DNA from: Pseudomonadota bacterium
GTDB taxonomy: Bacteria; Pseudomonadota; Alphaproteobacteria; Sphingomonadales; Sphingomonadaceae
DNA length: 11,882 nt
Direction of reading: 5' to 3'
NCBI GenBank assembly: GCA_023424095.1
Contig: JAFAEG010000089.1
Span: 1-11,882 of the forward strand
Numbering within the stretch: position 1 is the stretch's first letter; every line of letters begins with the position of its first letter. Of this stretch, positions 1 through 6,699 are shown one piece after another. The translations under genes were made by a program, and so were the position numbers. Under the pieces are notes generated by a model. It worked only from the letters and a program-made list of their open reading frames with translations. It was not told where the DNA came from and made no database searches.

Positions 1-1000
1 GGGCCGGGCGGCGGACCGCGGGACGGCGCGGCGCGGCGCGGTGACGCACGGCGCGTTCCTCGATCACTTCCTCGATAATCTCCTCGGTCACCACCGTCTC
101 GCCGGGAATGATCGTGGTCTCGGTGACGATCACCGTGCCGCCGCCGCCATAGCCATAGCCGTAGCCATAGCCGCCATGGCCATAGGCGCTGCCGCCGGAC
201 ACGCCATAGGCGCCATGGCCGTAGCCATAGCCGCCATGGCCGTAGGCGTCGCCGCCGTAGTGCGCATCATAGCCGCCCTGTCCGCCGTCGCGGCGGACGA
301 TCACGTTCACTCGGCGCCCGTCACGGTCATATTCGTAACGCTCGTCACGATCGTAGCGGCCATCGCGCTCGTCATAGCGCGCGTCGCGGTCGTAACGATC
401 GTCGCGCCTGGTCCCCCGGCCATCATAATCATAGCGGTCGTAACCGGCGCCGCAGGCATACATGCCACGGCAGTCATAGCCCTGGCGGCGCTCGCGCTCG
501 ACGCGGGCATGCTCGCCCCGGCCCGGCTGATAATCGCCGCGGCCGACATAATAAGGAATGCCCTGGCCGTCGCGCGCCCAGCGCTCGCCGCCGCGATCCC
601 AGTTCATCCCCCGGCGGCTGCCGTGCACATAGCCGCGGCCATCGACCAGATAGGCGTCGTCATAATAGCGGATCCACTGCCGCTGGGGGCCCGGATCGAT
701 GAAGCCGTAAAGCTGCCAATTCTGCACATGATATTGCGGCTGCTGCCAGAAGCCGCCGAAGCCGAAGCCGCCGAAGAAGCTGCCATTGTTCCAGCCGCCG
801 CGATTCCAGCCGCCGTTCCAGCCACCCCCATGGCCCCAGCCGCCATTGCCGCCATTCCAGCCGCCGCCATGCCCGCCGCCCGGACGCGGGCCCGGATTGT
901 GGCCACCGCCCGGATGGCCGCCGCGGCCCGCCGTCTGGGCCTGCGCGGCCCCGGCGATCAGGATCGCACCGGCGGCGGCAATCAATGCGAGCTTCTTCAT
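1..1000 (-). CDS. RcnB-like secreted Gly/Tyr/Asp-rich protein (3' end beyond window)
   Basis: An open minus-strand frame runs from the ATG at 1000-998 to the left edge without a stop (333 codons visible), so the C-terminus is missing. GGAG lies about 10 nt upstream. Residues 1-21 form a signal peptide (MKK, hydrophobic core, AQA cleavage site). Residues 25-85 are Gly/Trp/Asn/His-rich. Residues about 90-125 (YHVQNWQLYGFIDPGPQRQW, then IRYYDDAYLVDGRGYV) resemble the RcnB/YohN domain, a periplasmic domain linked to nickel/cobalt homeostasis in E. coli. After that come an Arg/Asp/Tyr-rich stretch (repeated RYDRD-type units), a Gly-Tyr-His repeat block, and an acidic then Arg/Pro-rich tail (EEIIEEVIEE, RRPAVRRPA). 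In sphingomonads such RcnB-like proteins are common and mostly uncharacterised, so a metal role is only inferred from the domain. It is co-directional with the upstream reductase gene (77-nt gap). Confidence is high that it is a gene, moderate for the family. Confidence 0.75.
   Translation of the reverse strand, partial: MKKLALIAAAGAILIAGAAQAQTAGRGGHPGGGHNPGPRPGGGHGGGWNGGNGGWGHGGGWNGGWNRGGWNNGSFFGGFGFGGFWQQPQYHVQNWQLYGFIDPGPQRQWIRYYDDAYLVDGRGYVHGSRRGMNWDRGGERWARDGQGIPYYVGRGDYQPGRGEHARVERERRQGYDCRGMYACGAGYDRYDYDGRGTRRDDRYDRDARYDERDGRYDRDERYEYDRDGRRVNVIVRRDGGQGGYDAHYGGDAYGHGGYGYGHGAYGVSGGSAYGHGGYGYGYGYGGGGTVIVTETTIIPGETVVTEEIIEEVIEERAVRHRAAPRRPAVRRPA
158..241. repeat. 24-nt direct repeat, 60-nt period, inside the RcnB-like gene
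   Basis: The same 24 bases occur at 158-181 and 218-241. On the coding (minus) strand they encode a GHGGYGYG-type unit, repeated 20 residues apart. The copies sit in a longer low-complexity run of Gly-Tyr/His codons (about 150-260). The period is a multiple of 3, so gain or loss of a unit would keep the frame. This looks like an expansion-prone coding repeat rather than a regulatory element. Confidence 0.7.
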
Positions 1001-1077
1001 GGGGACGCGCTCCTCAGCTTCTCACGCCGCGAACGCGGCCCGGCCCTGCGCGACTCGCAAGGATGGTTAGGAGAAAC

Positions 1078-1587
1078 TTAACGCGCGGCCGGAGCCACCG
1101 CCACAGCGCCGAGGCGGGGCGCCAGACGCTGTATCAATTCGGCACAGCCGGCCGCGTCTTCCTGGTCGAAGCGGGCCGGGCTCGGGCTGTCGAGGTCGAG
1201 CACGCCCAGCAATGCGCCGTCATGCAGGATCGGCACGACCAGTTCCGACCGGCTCGCGGCGTCGCAGGCGATGTGGCCGGGGAAAGCGTGGACATCCTCG
1301 ACCAATTGCACCTCGCGGCTCGCCGCCGCCGCGCCGCACACCCCGCGCCCGAACGGGATGCGGATACAGGCCGCCTTGCCCTGGAACGGCCCCAGCACCA
1401 GCTCATCGCCGACATTGCGATAGAAACCGGCCCAGTTCAGGTCCGGCAGGGCGTCGAACAGCAGGGCCGAAACATTGGCCATGTTGGCGATCGCGTCGGG
1501 CTCGCCCGCCGTTACGGCCTCCGCCGCTTCGATCAGCTGGCGATACAATTCGGGCTTGTCGGCCACGCTCAGATTGAAGTCGAACAT
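1078..1587 (-). CDS. msrC: Free methionine-(R)-sulfoxide reductase (GAF domain)
   Basis: This is a 169-residue single GAF-domain protein of the fRMsr (MsrC/YebR) family, which reduces free L-methionine-(R)-sulfoxide to methionine in the cytoplasm, normally with thioredoxin. Family signs are NWAGFYR (51-57), LGPFQGKAACIRIPFGRGVC (65-84), HIACD (105-109) and GVLDLDSP (128-135). The three catalytic/resolving cysteines are present at 74, 84 and 108. Their 10- and 24-residue spacing matches Cys84/94/118 of the E. coli enzyme. The length is normal for the family. The start is ATG at 1587 with AGAGG just upstream. The gene is divergent from the small lipoprotein gene and co-directional with the RcnB-like gene. 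It is a housekeeping oxidative-repair enzyme; identity is secure. Confidence 0.92.
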   Translation of the reverse strand: MFDFNLSVADKPELYRQLIEAAEAVTAGEPDAIANMANVSALLFDALPDLNWAGFYRNVGDELVLGPFQGKAACIRIPFGRGVCGAAAASREVQLVEDVHAFPGHIACDAASRSELVVPILHDGALLGVLDLDSPSPARFDQEDAAGCAELIQRLAPRLGAVAVAPAAR

Positions 1588-1639
1588 GGCCTCTATCTAG
1601 GGCGCGGCGGCGGCGGAAACCATGTCGGGATCGCCGCAG

Positions 1640-1661
1640 GTCATTGCGCGGCGGCAATGAC
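1640..1661. promoter_or_regulatory. 8-bp perfect inverted repeat in a divergent intergenic region
   Basis: GTCATTGC (1640-1647) and GCAATGAC (1654-1661) are perfect inverted repeats separated by 6 nt (GCGGCG). The site lies in the 91-bp gap between the divergent reductase and lipoprotein genes, ending 17 nt before the lipoprotein ATG. No T-run follows on either strand, so it is not an intrinsic terminator. It could be an operator or a 5'-UTR hairpin. The function is inferred only from symmetry and position. Confidence 0.35.
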
Positions 1662-1678
1662 GCGGCAATAATCGGATC

Positions 1679-1888
1679 ATGCGCAGCTTCGTTTTCGCCG
1701 CCTCGCTTCTTCCGCTCCTGCTGGCAGGGTGCGGCGGCCCGATCGCCAACAATGCGGTCAACAGCGTGAATGTGGTGGCGGAAGAGGGGATCGAGGACGT
1801 CAACAGCTCGATCGAGGGCGACCAATTGACCCCCGATCTCGAGGCGGTCGACGACCTCGCCGGCAATCGCGTCGCGCCGCAGCGCTAG
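1679..1888 (+). CDS. Small lipoprotein of unknown function
   Basis: This is a 69-residue protein with a clear lipoprotein signal peptide: MRS, a hydrophobic core, then lipobox LLAG-C with the lipidated cysteine at residue 18. The mature part (about 52 residues) is acidic and Asn/Val/Glu/Asp-rich, with no recognisable domain or further cysteines. It is expected to be lipid-anchored in the cell envelope. The start ATG at 1679 is fixed by the signal peptide; the ribosome binding site is weak (CGGA about 6 nt upstream). It is divergent from msrC and 58 nt upstream of the cupin gene on the same strand, so co-transcription is possible. No function can be assigned. Confidence 0.72.
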   Translation: MRSFVFAASLLPLLLAGCGGPIANNAVNSVNVVAEEGIEDVNSSIEGDQLTPDLEAVDDLAGNRVAPQR

Positions 1889-1946
1889 CAAGCGGGAACC
1901 TCGCACCCCAGATCGGCATTTCGAACCCCACAGCCAAGGAGCGGTC

Positions 1947-2348
1947 ATGAAGGGCTATGTCGACAATATCGAGGAACGGACCCTCGAAAGCATGGATTTC
2001 CGCCGCGTGCTCTACACCGGCAAATATCTCCAGCTGGTGCTGATGACGCTTCAGCCGGGCGAGGAAATCGGCGCCGAGGTGCACGAGGATCGGGACCAAT
2101 TCTTCCGCATCGAAGGCGGTTCAGGCGAAGTGCTGATCGACGGCACGACCCACGCCATCAAGGATGACGACGCGATCATCGTCCCGGCTGGTGCCCGCCA
2201 CAATGTCCGCAACACCGGCGATGCGCCGCTGCAATTCTACACGCTCTACGGTCCGCCCGAACATCGCGACGGCGTCGTCCACACGGACAAGGCCCAGGCC
2301 GAGCGGGACCATGACAACGACCATTGGGACGGCGAGACGACGGAATAG
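1947..2348 (+). CDS. Single-domain cupin protein
   Basis: This is a 133-residue small cupin (one conserved beta-barrel). Cupin motif 1 is seen at GAEVHEDRDQFFRIEGGSGE (42-61) and motif 2 at PAGARHNVRNTG (91-102). Compared with the classic HxH...E metal set, His46 is kept, the second His is replaced by an acidic residue (HEDRDQ), and a Gln stands near the Glu position; His97 of motif 2 is kept. Metal binding is therefore possible but not certain. The C-terminal tail is rich in His/Asp/Glu (ERDHDNDHWDGETTE). The start ATG at 1947 has a strong AAGGAG 7 nt upstream. A REP-like element lies directly after its stop. Substrate is unknown; small cupins of this kind are often annotated only by fold. 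Confidence 0.85.
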   Translation: MKGYVDNIEERTLESMDFRRVLYTGKYLQLVLMTLQPGEEIGAEVHEDRDQFFRIEGGSGEVLIDGTTHAIKDDDAIIVPAGARHNVRNTGDAPLQFYTLYGPPEHRDGVVHTDKAQAERDHDNDHWDGETTE

Positions 2349-2360
2349 GGATCCCTCTCC

Positions 2361-2444
2361 CCCGTCATTCCAGCGAAAGCTGGACTCTCTTTGCCTTCAC
2401 GTCGTCCGAAGAAAGGAGATTCCAGCTTTCGCTGGAATGACGGG
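2361..2444. repeat. REP-like inverted-repeat element, copy 1
   Basis: Two perfect 24-nt inverted arms (2361-2384 and 2421-2444) flank a 36-nt centre. Each arm begins CCCGTCATTCCAGC and contains its own small palindrome TTCCAGC-GAAA-GCTGGA. As RNA or single-stranded DNA each arm can therefore fold into a hairpin with a GAAA (GNRA) tetraloop. A near-identical element is at 9224-9298. The element fills the gap between the convergent cupin and transporter genes, where it could act as a bidirectional terminator or mRNA 3'-end stabiliser. The pattern (short palindromic unit in inverted pairs, intergenic) fits REP/BIME-type dispersed repeats. Confidence 0.8.
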
Positions 2445-2452
2445 CTGCGGGC

Positions 2453-3115
2453 TCAGGCCCGATCCAGCTTCCGCCCCAGCACCACGAACAGGTAGATCAA
2501 CGGCGGCACCAGCACGAGCGACAGCACCACCTTGGCGATGACCTGGCCGATCAGCAGGTTGGTGATGTCGAACTCGCCATAGAAAGCGAGCGTGACGAAG
2601 ATCACGGAATCGATCGCCTGGCTCAGCGCGCTGGCGATCGCGCCGCGCACCATCAGGCCCAGCGTCTTCGTCTCCGTCGCTTCGCCGCGCAGCCGAACGA
2701 AAATCCATACGTTCAGCAGCAGCGAGACGCCATAGGCGACGGGGCCCGCGGCCACGACCCGCCAGAATTGCCCGTGCACGAGCGAGAAGGCTTCGTTGGC
2801 GCCCGGTCGGCCGTTGAGCATGTCGGGCGAGGCCGGCAGCGCCAGCACCAGCGCCATCAGGACGATCGACAGGCCGAGCGGCAGGAAGCCCCACCAGACC
2901 AGCCCCTTGGCGACCTTCTCGCTATGCAGCTGCGCCATCGCGCTCGAGATGACGACGAGGAACAGGAAGGCGAAGATGCCGGCCTCCACCGCGAGCTGGG
3001 TCGGCCAGAGCTGCACCTGCTTGAAGGCGAGGAAGCCCGCCAGCACCGCCATGCCGCCATACAGCATCGAGAAGACGAAGAAGGAGCGGGAGTTTGCGGG
3101 CGCGGGCTGGGTCAT
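2453..3115 (-). CDS. YhhQ/VUT-family transporter (probable queuosine precursor transporter)
   Basis: This is a 220-residue integral membrane protein with about six hydrophobic segments (about 13-32, 43-62, 73-94, 119-142, 157-178, 187-212). It resembles the VUT_1 family (E. coli YhhQ, 221 residues), which imports queuosine precursors (preQ0/preQ1) for tRNA modification. The family region GAIASALSQAIDSVIFVTLAF is at 158-178, near the C-terminal helices. The ATG at 3115 is chosen because the protein then begins MTQPAPANSRS, as in the family, with GAAGG about 7 nt upstream. A GTG at 3148 preceded by GGGGAGGG would add 11 residues and cannot be excluded. It is divergent from the CNT transporter. 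Family call is good; substrate is by family analogy. No preQ1 riboswitch was recognised upstream. Confidence 0.82.
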   Translation of the reverse strand: MTQPAPANSRSFFVFSMLYGGMAVLAGFLAFKQVQLWPTQLAVEAGIFAFLFLVVISSAMAQLHSEKVAKGLVWWGFLPLGLSIVLMALVLALPASPDMLNGRPGANEAFSLVHGQFWRVVAAGPVAYGVSLLLNVWIFVRLRGEATETKTLGLMVRGAIASALSQAIDSVIFVTLAFYGEFDITNLLIGQVIAKVVLSLVLVPPLIYLFVVLGRKLDRA

Positions 3116-3300
3116 AAGCGGGCCTTCATCGAGTCTGGGCGGCCGCACCAGCGCGAGCCCTCCCCCTGTGCGGCAACGCTAGCCGCAACTCCCGCGCCAA
3201 GGAAGTGGCCTCGCGCCGCCGCTTGCCATCGCACCATTCCCGCGCCAATCATCGCCGCTTGCCCGCGCCGGTTCGCGCGGGGCGGAGGGGTTTTCGAGAC

Positions 3301-4578
3301 ATGCAATATATCGGCGTCGCCGGCATCGCCGTCATCCTGTTGATCGCCTTCGCGCTCTCGTCGAACCGCAAGGCGATCCGCCTGCGCGTGGTCGGCGCGG
3401 CCTTCGCGCTGCAGGCCGGGATCGCGGTGCTGGTCCTCTATACGCCGTGGGGCCGCGACGCGATTGCGGGCATGGCGCAGGGCGTCTCCAACCTGCTCGG
3501 CTATGCTAATCAGGGCACCGAATTCCTGTTCGGTCCGGCGGCCTCCAATCCGCTTGCCAACACCTTCGCCATCGCCGCTCTGCCGGTGATCATCTTCTTC
3601 GCCGCGCTCGTCGCGATCCTCTATTATCTCGGCATCATGCAGCTGATCGTGCGCTGGGTCGGCGGCGCGATCGGCTGGATCACCGGCGTCGGCCGGGTCG
3701 AGGCTTTGGGTTCCGCCGCCAACATCTTCGTCGGCCAGAGCGAATCGCCTCTGGTCGTGCGGCCCTATCTCGCCTCGCTGACGCCGGCGCAGCTCTTCAC
3801 TTTGATGGTGGTCGGCATGGCCGGCGTCGCGGGCACGATCCTGGCGGCCTATGCCAGCCTGCTCGGCCCGGACTCGCTGCCCTATCTGCTCGCCGCCGCC
3901 TTCATGTCCGCCCCCGGCGGCATCCTGATGGCGAAGATCATCATGCCGGACGAGCCCGCCAAGGAGCCGGAATTGCCGCTGGCCGGCGCCAGCGACGCCC
4001 CCGCCGATGCGTCGGAGGAGAAGGTCGAACTGGCCGAGACGTTCGAGGAGGGCGAGCGGCCCGCCAACATCATCATGGCGGCGGGGCAGGGTGCCCAGAC
4101 CGGCGTGAAGCTCGCCGTCGCGGTCGGCGCGATGGTGCTGGCCTTCGTCGCCCTGGTCGCGCTCGCCAACGGCATCCTGTCCGGCATCGGCGGCTGGTTC
4201 GGCTATGAGAACCTCACCTTCCAGTCCATCGTCGGCACCATCTTCCAGCCGGTCATGTATCTGATCGGCGTGCCGTGGGAGCAGGCGGGCGAGGCTGGCG
4301 GCCTGTTCGGCACCAAGATCGTGCTGAACGAATTTGTCGCCTTCATCGATCTGGGCGGGTTGGCACCGGCGACGTTCGATCAGCGCAGCCTCGCCATCGT
4401 CACTTTCGCGCTCTGCGGCTTCGCCAATTTCAGCTCGATCGCGATCCAGCTGGCGGTGACCGGCAACCTCGCCCCCAATCAGCGCCCGAACATCGCCAAG
4501 CTCGGCATCCGCGCGCTGATCGCGGGCAGCCTGGCGAACCTGATGAGCGCGGCGCTGGCGGGTCTGCTGCTGGCGTAG
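3301..4578 (+). CDS. Concentrative nucleoside transporter (CNT/NupC family)
   Basis: This is a 425-residue ion-coupled nucleoside importer of the inner membrane. CNT hallmarks are GQSESPLVVRPYL (145-157; QTEAP-type motif with Gln146/Glu148), LNEFVAF (342-348; Glu344), and ALCGFANFSSIAI (370-382; Phe374, Asn376, Ser379). These positions correspond to nucleoside-contacting residues in Vibrio cholerae CNT. A hydrophilic, Glu/Ala/Pro-rich loop (about 216-256) separates the two halves. The ATG at 3301 is chosen because the protein then starts at the first membrane helix; GGAGG lies at 3284-3288. An upstream in-frame extension to 3205 is Arg-rich and unlike the family. A GC-rich hairpin (CCCGCG at 3262-3267 with CGCGGG at 3276-3281) lies just before the Shine-Dalgarno. 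It converges on the next gene with only 9 nt between stops. Confidence 0.93.
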   Translation: MQYIGVAGIAVILLIAFALSSNRKAIRLRVVGAAFALQAGIAVLVLYTPWGRDAIAGMAQGVSNLLGYANQGTEFLFGPAASNPLANTFAIAALPVIIFFAALVAILYYLGIMQLIVRWVGGAIGWITGVGRVEALGSAANIFVGQSESPLVVRPYLASLTPAQLFTLMVVGMAGVAGTILAAYASLLGPDSLPYLLAAAFMSAPGGILMAKIIMPDEPAKEPELPLAGASDAPADASEEKVELAETFEEGERPANIIMAAGQGAQTGVKLAVAVGAMVLAFVALVALANGILSGIGGWFGYENLTFQSIVGTIFQPVMYLIGVPWEQAGEAGGLFGTKIVLNEFVAFIDLGGLAPATFDQRSLAIVTFALCGFANFSSIAIQLAVTGNLAPNQRPNIAKLGIRALIAGSLANLMSAALAGLLLA

Positions 4579-4587
4579 CGGCAGGCC

Positions 4588-5016
4588 TTATTGGGGGTCG
4601 GGAAGCCGGTAGTTCATCGCTGTCGACACCATCATGGGTTCGACCACCAAAACCCCGTTCTCGAAGCCGCGCGGGCGCCCGACGAACAGGCCCGCGCCGC
4701 CGCGCGTGCGATAGCAAACCACCCTGAGCTCGTCGTTGCCGAGCCTTTTCTGAACGATTATCGCGGACCGCCTCGGGCCTTGAATGACCCGAAGAACGTT
4801 CGCTCGAACGCCGGAGGTGTAGAGGGCGTTGTCGTCGATATGCGGGGTTCCGAAATCGACCTCGGCCACGATGAGGTCGGGAGAGAGGCGTTCGGGAAGG
4901 GCGTCGTGAGTAAGACTCAATGCGAACTGCGGACTCCAGATGCGGCATGCGTTCGCCGGAGCCGCGCTCATGGCCATGACGAGGATGCTCGTCAGCAATG
5001 CGCCTCTTCGTTTCAT
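4588..5016 (-). CDS. Small secreted protein of unknown function
   Basis: This is a 142-residue protein with an N-terminal signal peptide (MKRR, hydrophobic 7-19, cleavage near ANA-C at residue 23/24), so it is exported. The start ATG at 5016 has a strong AAAGGAG about 9 nt upstream, which supports it as real. The mature region is soluble, probably beta-rich (alternating runs such as RSAIIVQKRLG and NGVLVVEPMMV). It has only two cysteines after the signal (C24 at the mature N-terminus and one in VVCYRT), which could form a disulfide. C24 lacks a lipobox (ANAC), so lipidation is unlikely. No domain is recognised. Base composition looks slightly less GC-rich than its neighbours by eye. It is divergent from the oxygenase gene and converges on the nucleoside transporter. 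Confidence 0.72.
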   Translation of the reverse strand: MKRRGALLTSILVMAMSAAPANACRIWSPQFALSLTHDALPERLSPDLIVAEVDFGTPHIDDNALYTSGVRANVLRVIQGPRRSAIIVQKRLGNDELRVVCYRTRGGAGLFVGRPRGFENGVLVVEPMMVSTAMNYRLPDPQ

Positions 5017-5051
5017 GCCGAATGGCTCCTTTCGCGACGTCGTACGCGCAT

Positions 5052-5083
5052 TTGTGAACGTCTGCTTCTAGGGTACACGTCTG
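5052..5083 (+). promoter_or_regulatory. Candidate promoter/operator region before the oxygenase gene
   Basis: The 109-bp gap between the divergent secreted-protein and oxygenase genes holds two copies of ACGTCTG (5058-5064 and 5077-5083), 19 nt apart, close to two helical turns. This is typical of paired operator half-sites. A weak promoter-like pair, TTGTGA (5052-5057) and TACACG (5074-5079) with a 16-nt spacer, overlaps them. Both are weak matches read by eye. Regulation of either neighbour is an inference. Confidence 0.25.
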
Positions 5084-5125
5084 TTACGCTGGCGACGATG
5101 GCGCCGGCGACTTAAGGATTTGCAT

Positions 5126-6061
5126 ATGGCTACCACACTCGACTCAGTCGCCTCGGTCTCGCTGACCGATTCAGATCGCGATCCCGAAGGCTTTGCCGCG
5201 GCGATCGGCGGTTCGTTCGAACGTTATGGCTTCGCGATCGTCGCCGATCACGGCATCCCGACCGATCTGATCGCCCGCGCCGAGGAGAAGGCCAAGGCCT
5301 TCTTCGCGCTGCCGGAAGAGGTGAAGCGCGCCTACCATCTGAAGGGCACTGGCGGCGCGCGCGGCTACACCCCGTTCGGGATCGAAACCGCCAAGGGCGC
5401 GACCGCGTTCGACCTCAAGGAATTCTGGCATGTCGGCCGCGAGCTGGCGCTGGGACATCCCTATCAGGAGATGATGGCGCCGAACGTCTGGCCGGAGGAA
5501 GTCGAGAGCTTCAAGGCGACCTTCCTCGAACTGTTCGCCGCCTTCGACAAGGCCGGCGCGCGCATTCTGGAAGCGATCGCGCGTTATCTTGGCCTCGCCC
5601 CGTATTTCTTCGTGGACACGGTCCGTGACGGCAATTCGGTGCTGCGCCTGCTCCATTACCCGCCGACCTCCGGCGAGGGGCCCAACGTCCGCGCCGGCGC
5701 GCATGAGGACATCAACACCATCACCCTGCTGCTGGGCGCCGAGGAAGCCGGGCTGCAATTGCTGGACCGCGATGGCCAGTGGCTGCCGGTCACGCCGAAG
5801 GAAGGCGAGCTTGCCGTCAATGTCGGCGACATGCTGCAGCGGCTGACCAACAAGGTGCTGCGCTCGACCACGCACCGGGTGGTGAACCCGCCGGTCGAGC
5901 GGCGCGGCGTGTCGCGTTACTCCATGCCCTTCTTCCTGCACTTCCGACCGGATTATCTGATCGATTCTCTGCCCGGCTGCGGCGATCCGGCGACCGCCGA
6001 AGCGCCGATCACCGCGCACGATTATCTCAACGAGCGTCTCCGCGAGATCAAACTGGCCTGA
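5126..6061 (+). CDS. 2-oxoglutarate/Fe(II)-dependent oxygenase, isopenicillin N synthase-like
   Basis: This is a 311-residue non-haem iron oxygenase with the two usual parts. The N-terminal DIOX_N-like region contains GSFERYGFAIVADHGI (29-44). The C-terminal 2OG-Fe(II) domain contains AGAHEDINTITLLL (190-203), with His193 and Asp195 of the HxD pair. The distal His250 is in STTHRVVNP and the 2-oxoglutarate-binding Arg264-Ser266 pair in RYSMPFF. The full facial triad is present, so it should be active. Substrate is unknown: this fold hydroxylates, desaturates or cyclises many small molecules. The ATG at 5126 is chosen over an in-frame TTG at 5120 because AAGGA lies 10 nt upstream and the family N-terminus fits. 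The GNAT gene follows after 5 nt, so the two are probably co-translated. Confidence 0.92.
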   Translation: MATTLDSVASVSLTDSDRDPEGFAAAIGGSFERYGFAIVADHGIPTDLIARAEEKAKAFFALPEEVKRAYHLKGTGGARGYTPFGIETAKGATAFDLKEFWHVGRELALGHPYQEMMAPNVWPEEVESFKATFLELFAAFDKAGARILEAIARYLGLAPYFFVDTVRDGNSVLRLLHYPPTSGEGPNVRAGAHEDINTITLLLGAEEAGLQLLDRDGQWLPVTPKEGELAVNVGDMLQRLTNKVLRSTTHRVVNPPVERRGVSRYSMPFFLHFRPDYLIDSLPGCGDPATAEAPITAHDYLNERLREIKLA

Positions 6062-6066
6062 ACGCC

Positions 6067-6606
6067 GTGGCTGATCTGCGCCTCGAGACCGAACGTCTGA
6101 TCCTGCGCCCGACCGCGCCGGAAGACTTTGACGGCTGGGCAGAACTGATGGCCGACGACAGCGCGCGCTTCATCGGCGGCCCGGTGCCGCGCGAGGCGTC
6201 CTGGCGCGGCTTCATGGCGATGGCCGGCTCCTGGTCGATGCTCGGCTACGGCATGTTCTCGATGATCGAGAAAGCGACCGGCCAATGGGTCGGCCGCACC
6301 GGCCCGTGGCAGCCGGAAGGCTGGCCCGGCACCGAAATCGGCTGGGGCGTGCTCCCGTCGGCCGGCGGCAAGGGCTATGCCCATGAGGCGGCGGTGGCGA
6401 GCATGGACTGGGCGTTCGACACGCTCGGCTGGACCGACATCATCCACTCGATCGATCCGGCCAACACGGCCTCCATCGCGCTCGCCGAGCGCTTAGGCTC
6501 GACCTATCGCGGGCCAGGCAAGTTGCCGTCCCCCTACGAGCATTTCGACATCGCTTTATGGGGCCAGACCCGCGAGCAATGGCACGCGCGCCGGGCGCAG
6601 GCCTAA
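6067..6606 (+). CDS. GNAT N-acetyltransferase, RimJ/RimL type
   Basis: This is a 179-residue acetyl-CoA-dependent acetyltransferase. It begins LRLETERLILRPTAPEDFDG (4-23), the usual N-terminus of the RimJ/RimL (Acetyltransf_3) group. Motif A is EIGWGVLPSAGGKGYAHEAA (90-109), including the acetyl-CoA pyrophosphate-binding loop. Motif B is DPANTASIALAERLGS (130-145). It may acetylate a protein N-terminus or a small amine; the sequence does not say which. The GTG at 6067 is the only sensible start: the domain begins immediately after it and the frame upstream overlaps the oxygenase out of phase. The 5-nt gap to the oxygenase and absence of a strong Shine-Dalgarno suggest translational coupling. 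Confidence 0.88.
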   Translation: MADLRLETERLILRPTAPEDFDGWAELMADDSARFIGGPVPREASWRGFMAMAGSWSMLGYGMFSMIEKATGQWVGRTGPWQPEGWPGTEIGWGVLPSAGGKGYAHEAAVASMDWAFDTLGWTDIIHSIDPANTASIALAERLGSTYRGPGKLPSPYEHFDIALWGQTREQWHARRAQA

Positions 6607-6626
6607 AGCTTCGGCCTCTCATGCCG

Positions 6627-6665
6627 CCTCACCCCCACGCGACGACTCGGCCGCGTCGGGGGAGG
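6627..6665. terminator. Hairpin between convergent genes, possible bidirectional terminator
   Basis: CCTCACCCCCACGCG (6627-6641) pairs imperfectly with CGCGTCGGGGGAGG (6652-6665), with one bulge on each side and a 10-nt loop. It lies between the convergent GNAT and exported-protein genes, where a shared terminator would be expected. No T-run follows on either strand, so factor-independent termination is not assured. Confidence 0.4.
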
Positions 6666-6699
6666 GTAACATGGCCGATGCTCAGTCGCGGCTGGCCCG

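Noticed and set aside
1026..1039. GCCGC-GAAC-GCGGC hairpin before the RcnB-like gene
   Set aside because: Only 5 bp, no T-run, in GC-rich sequence; too weak to call as a terminator or operator.
786..1070. Plus-strand Pro-rich frame (QPPF/QPPP repeats)
   Set aside because: It mirrors the Gly/Trp/Asn-rich N-terminal region of the RcnB-like gene and has no signal or ribosome site of its own.
41..1081. Long plus-strand open frame, Ala/Ile/Val-rich
   Set aside because: It is the antisense of the Gly/Tyr/Asp-rich RcnB-like gene. The minus frame has a signal peptide, ribosome site and domain; the plus frame has only repetitive composition.
1894..1917. GGAAC as a possible EcfG (general stress sigma) -35 box before the cupin gene
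   Set aside because: No matching GTT -10 element is found at 16-17 nt spacing.
3116..3300. Possible preQ1 riboswitch before the YhhQ-type gene, and an 11-nt direct repeat CGCCGCTTGCC (3217-3227, 3253-3263)
   Set aside because: No preQ1-type short hairpin with an A-rich tail was found. The 11-mer repeat is GC-rich and may be chance in such sequence.
5171..6019. 282-codon minus-strand frame over the oxygenase gene
   Set aside because: The plus strand encodes the complete, motif-bearing oxygenase; the minus frame is a shadow of high-GC codon bias.
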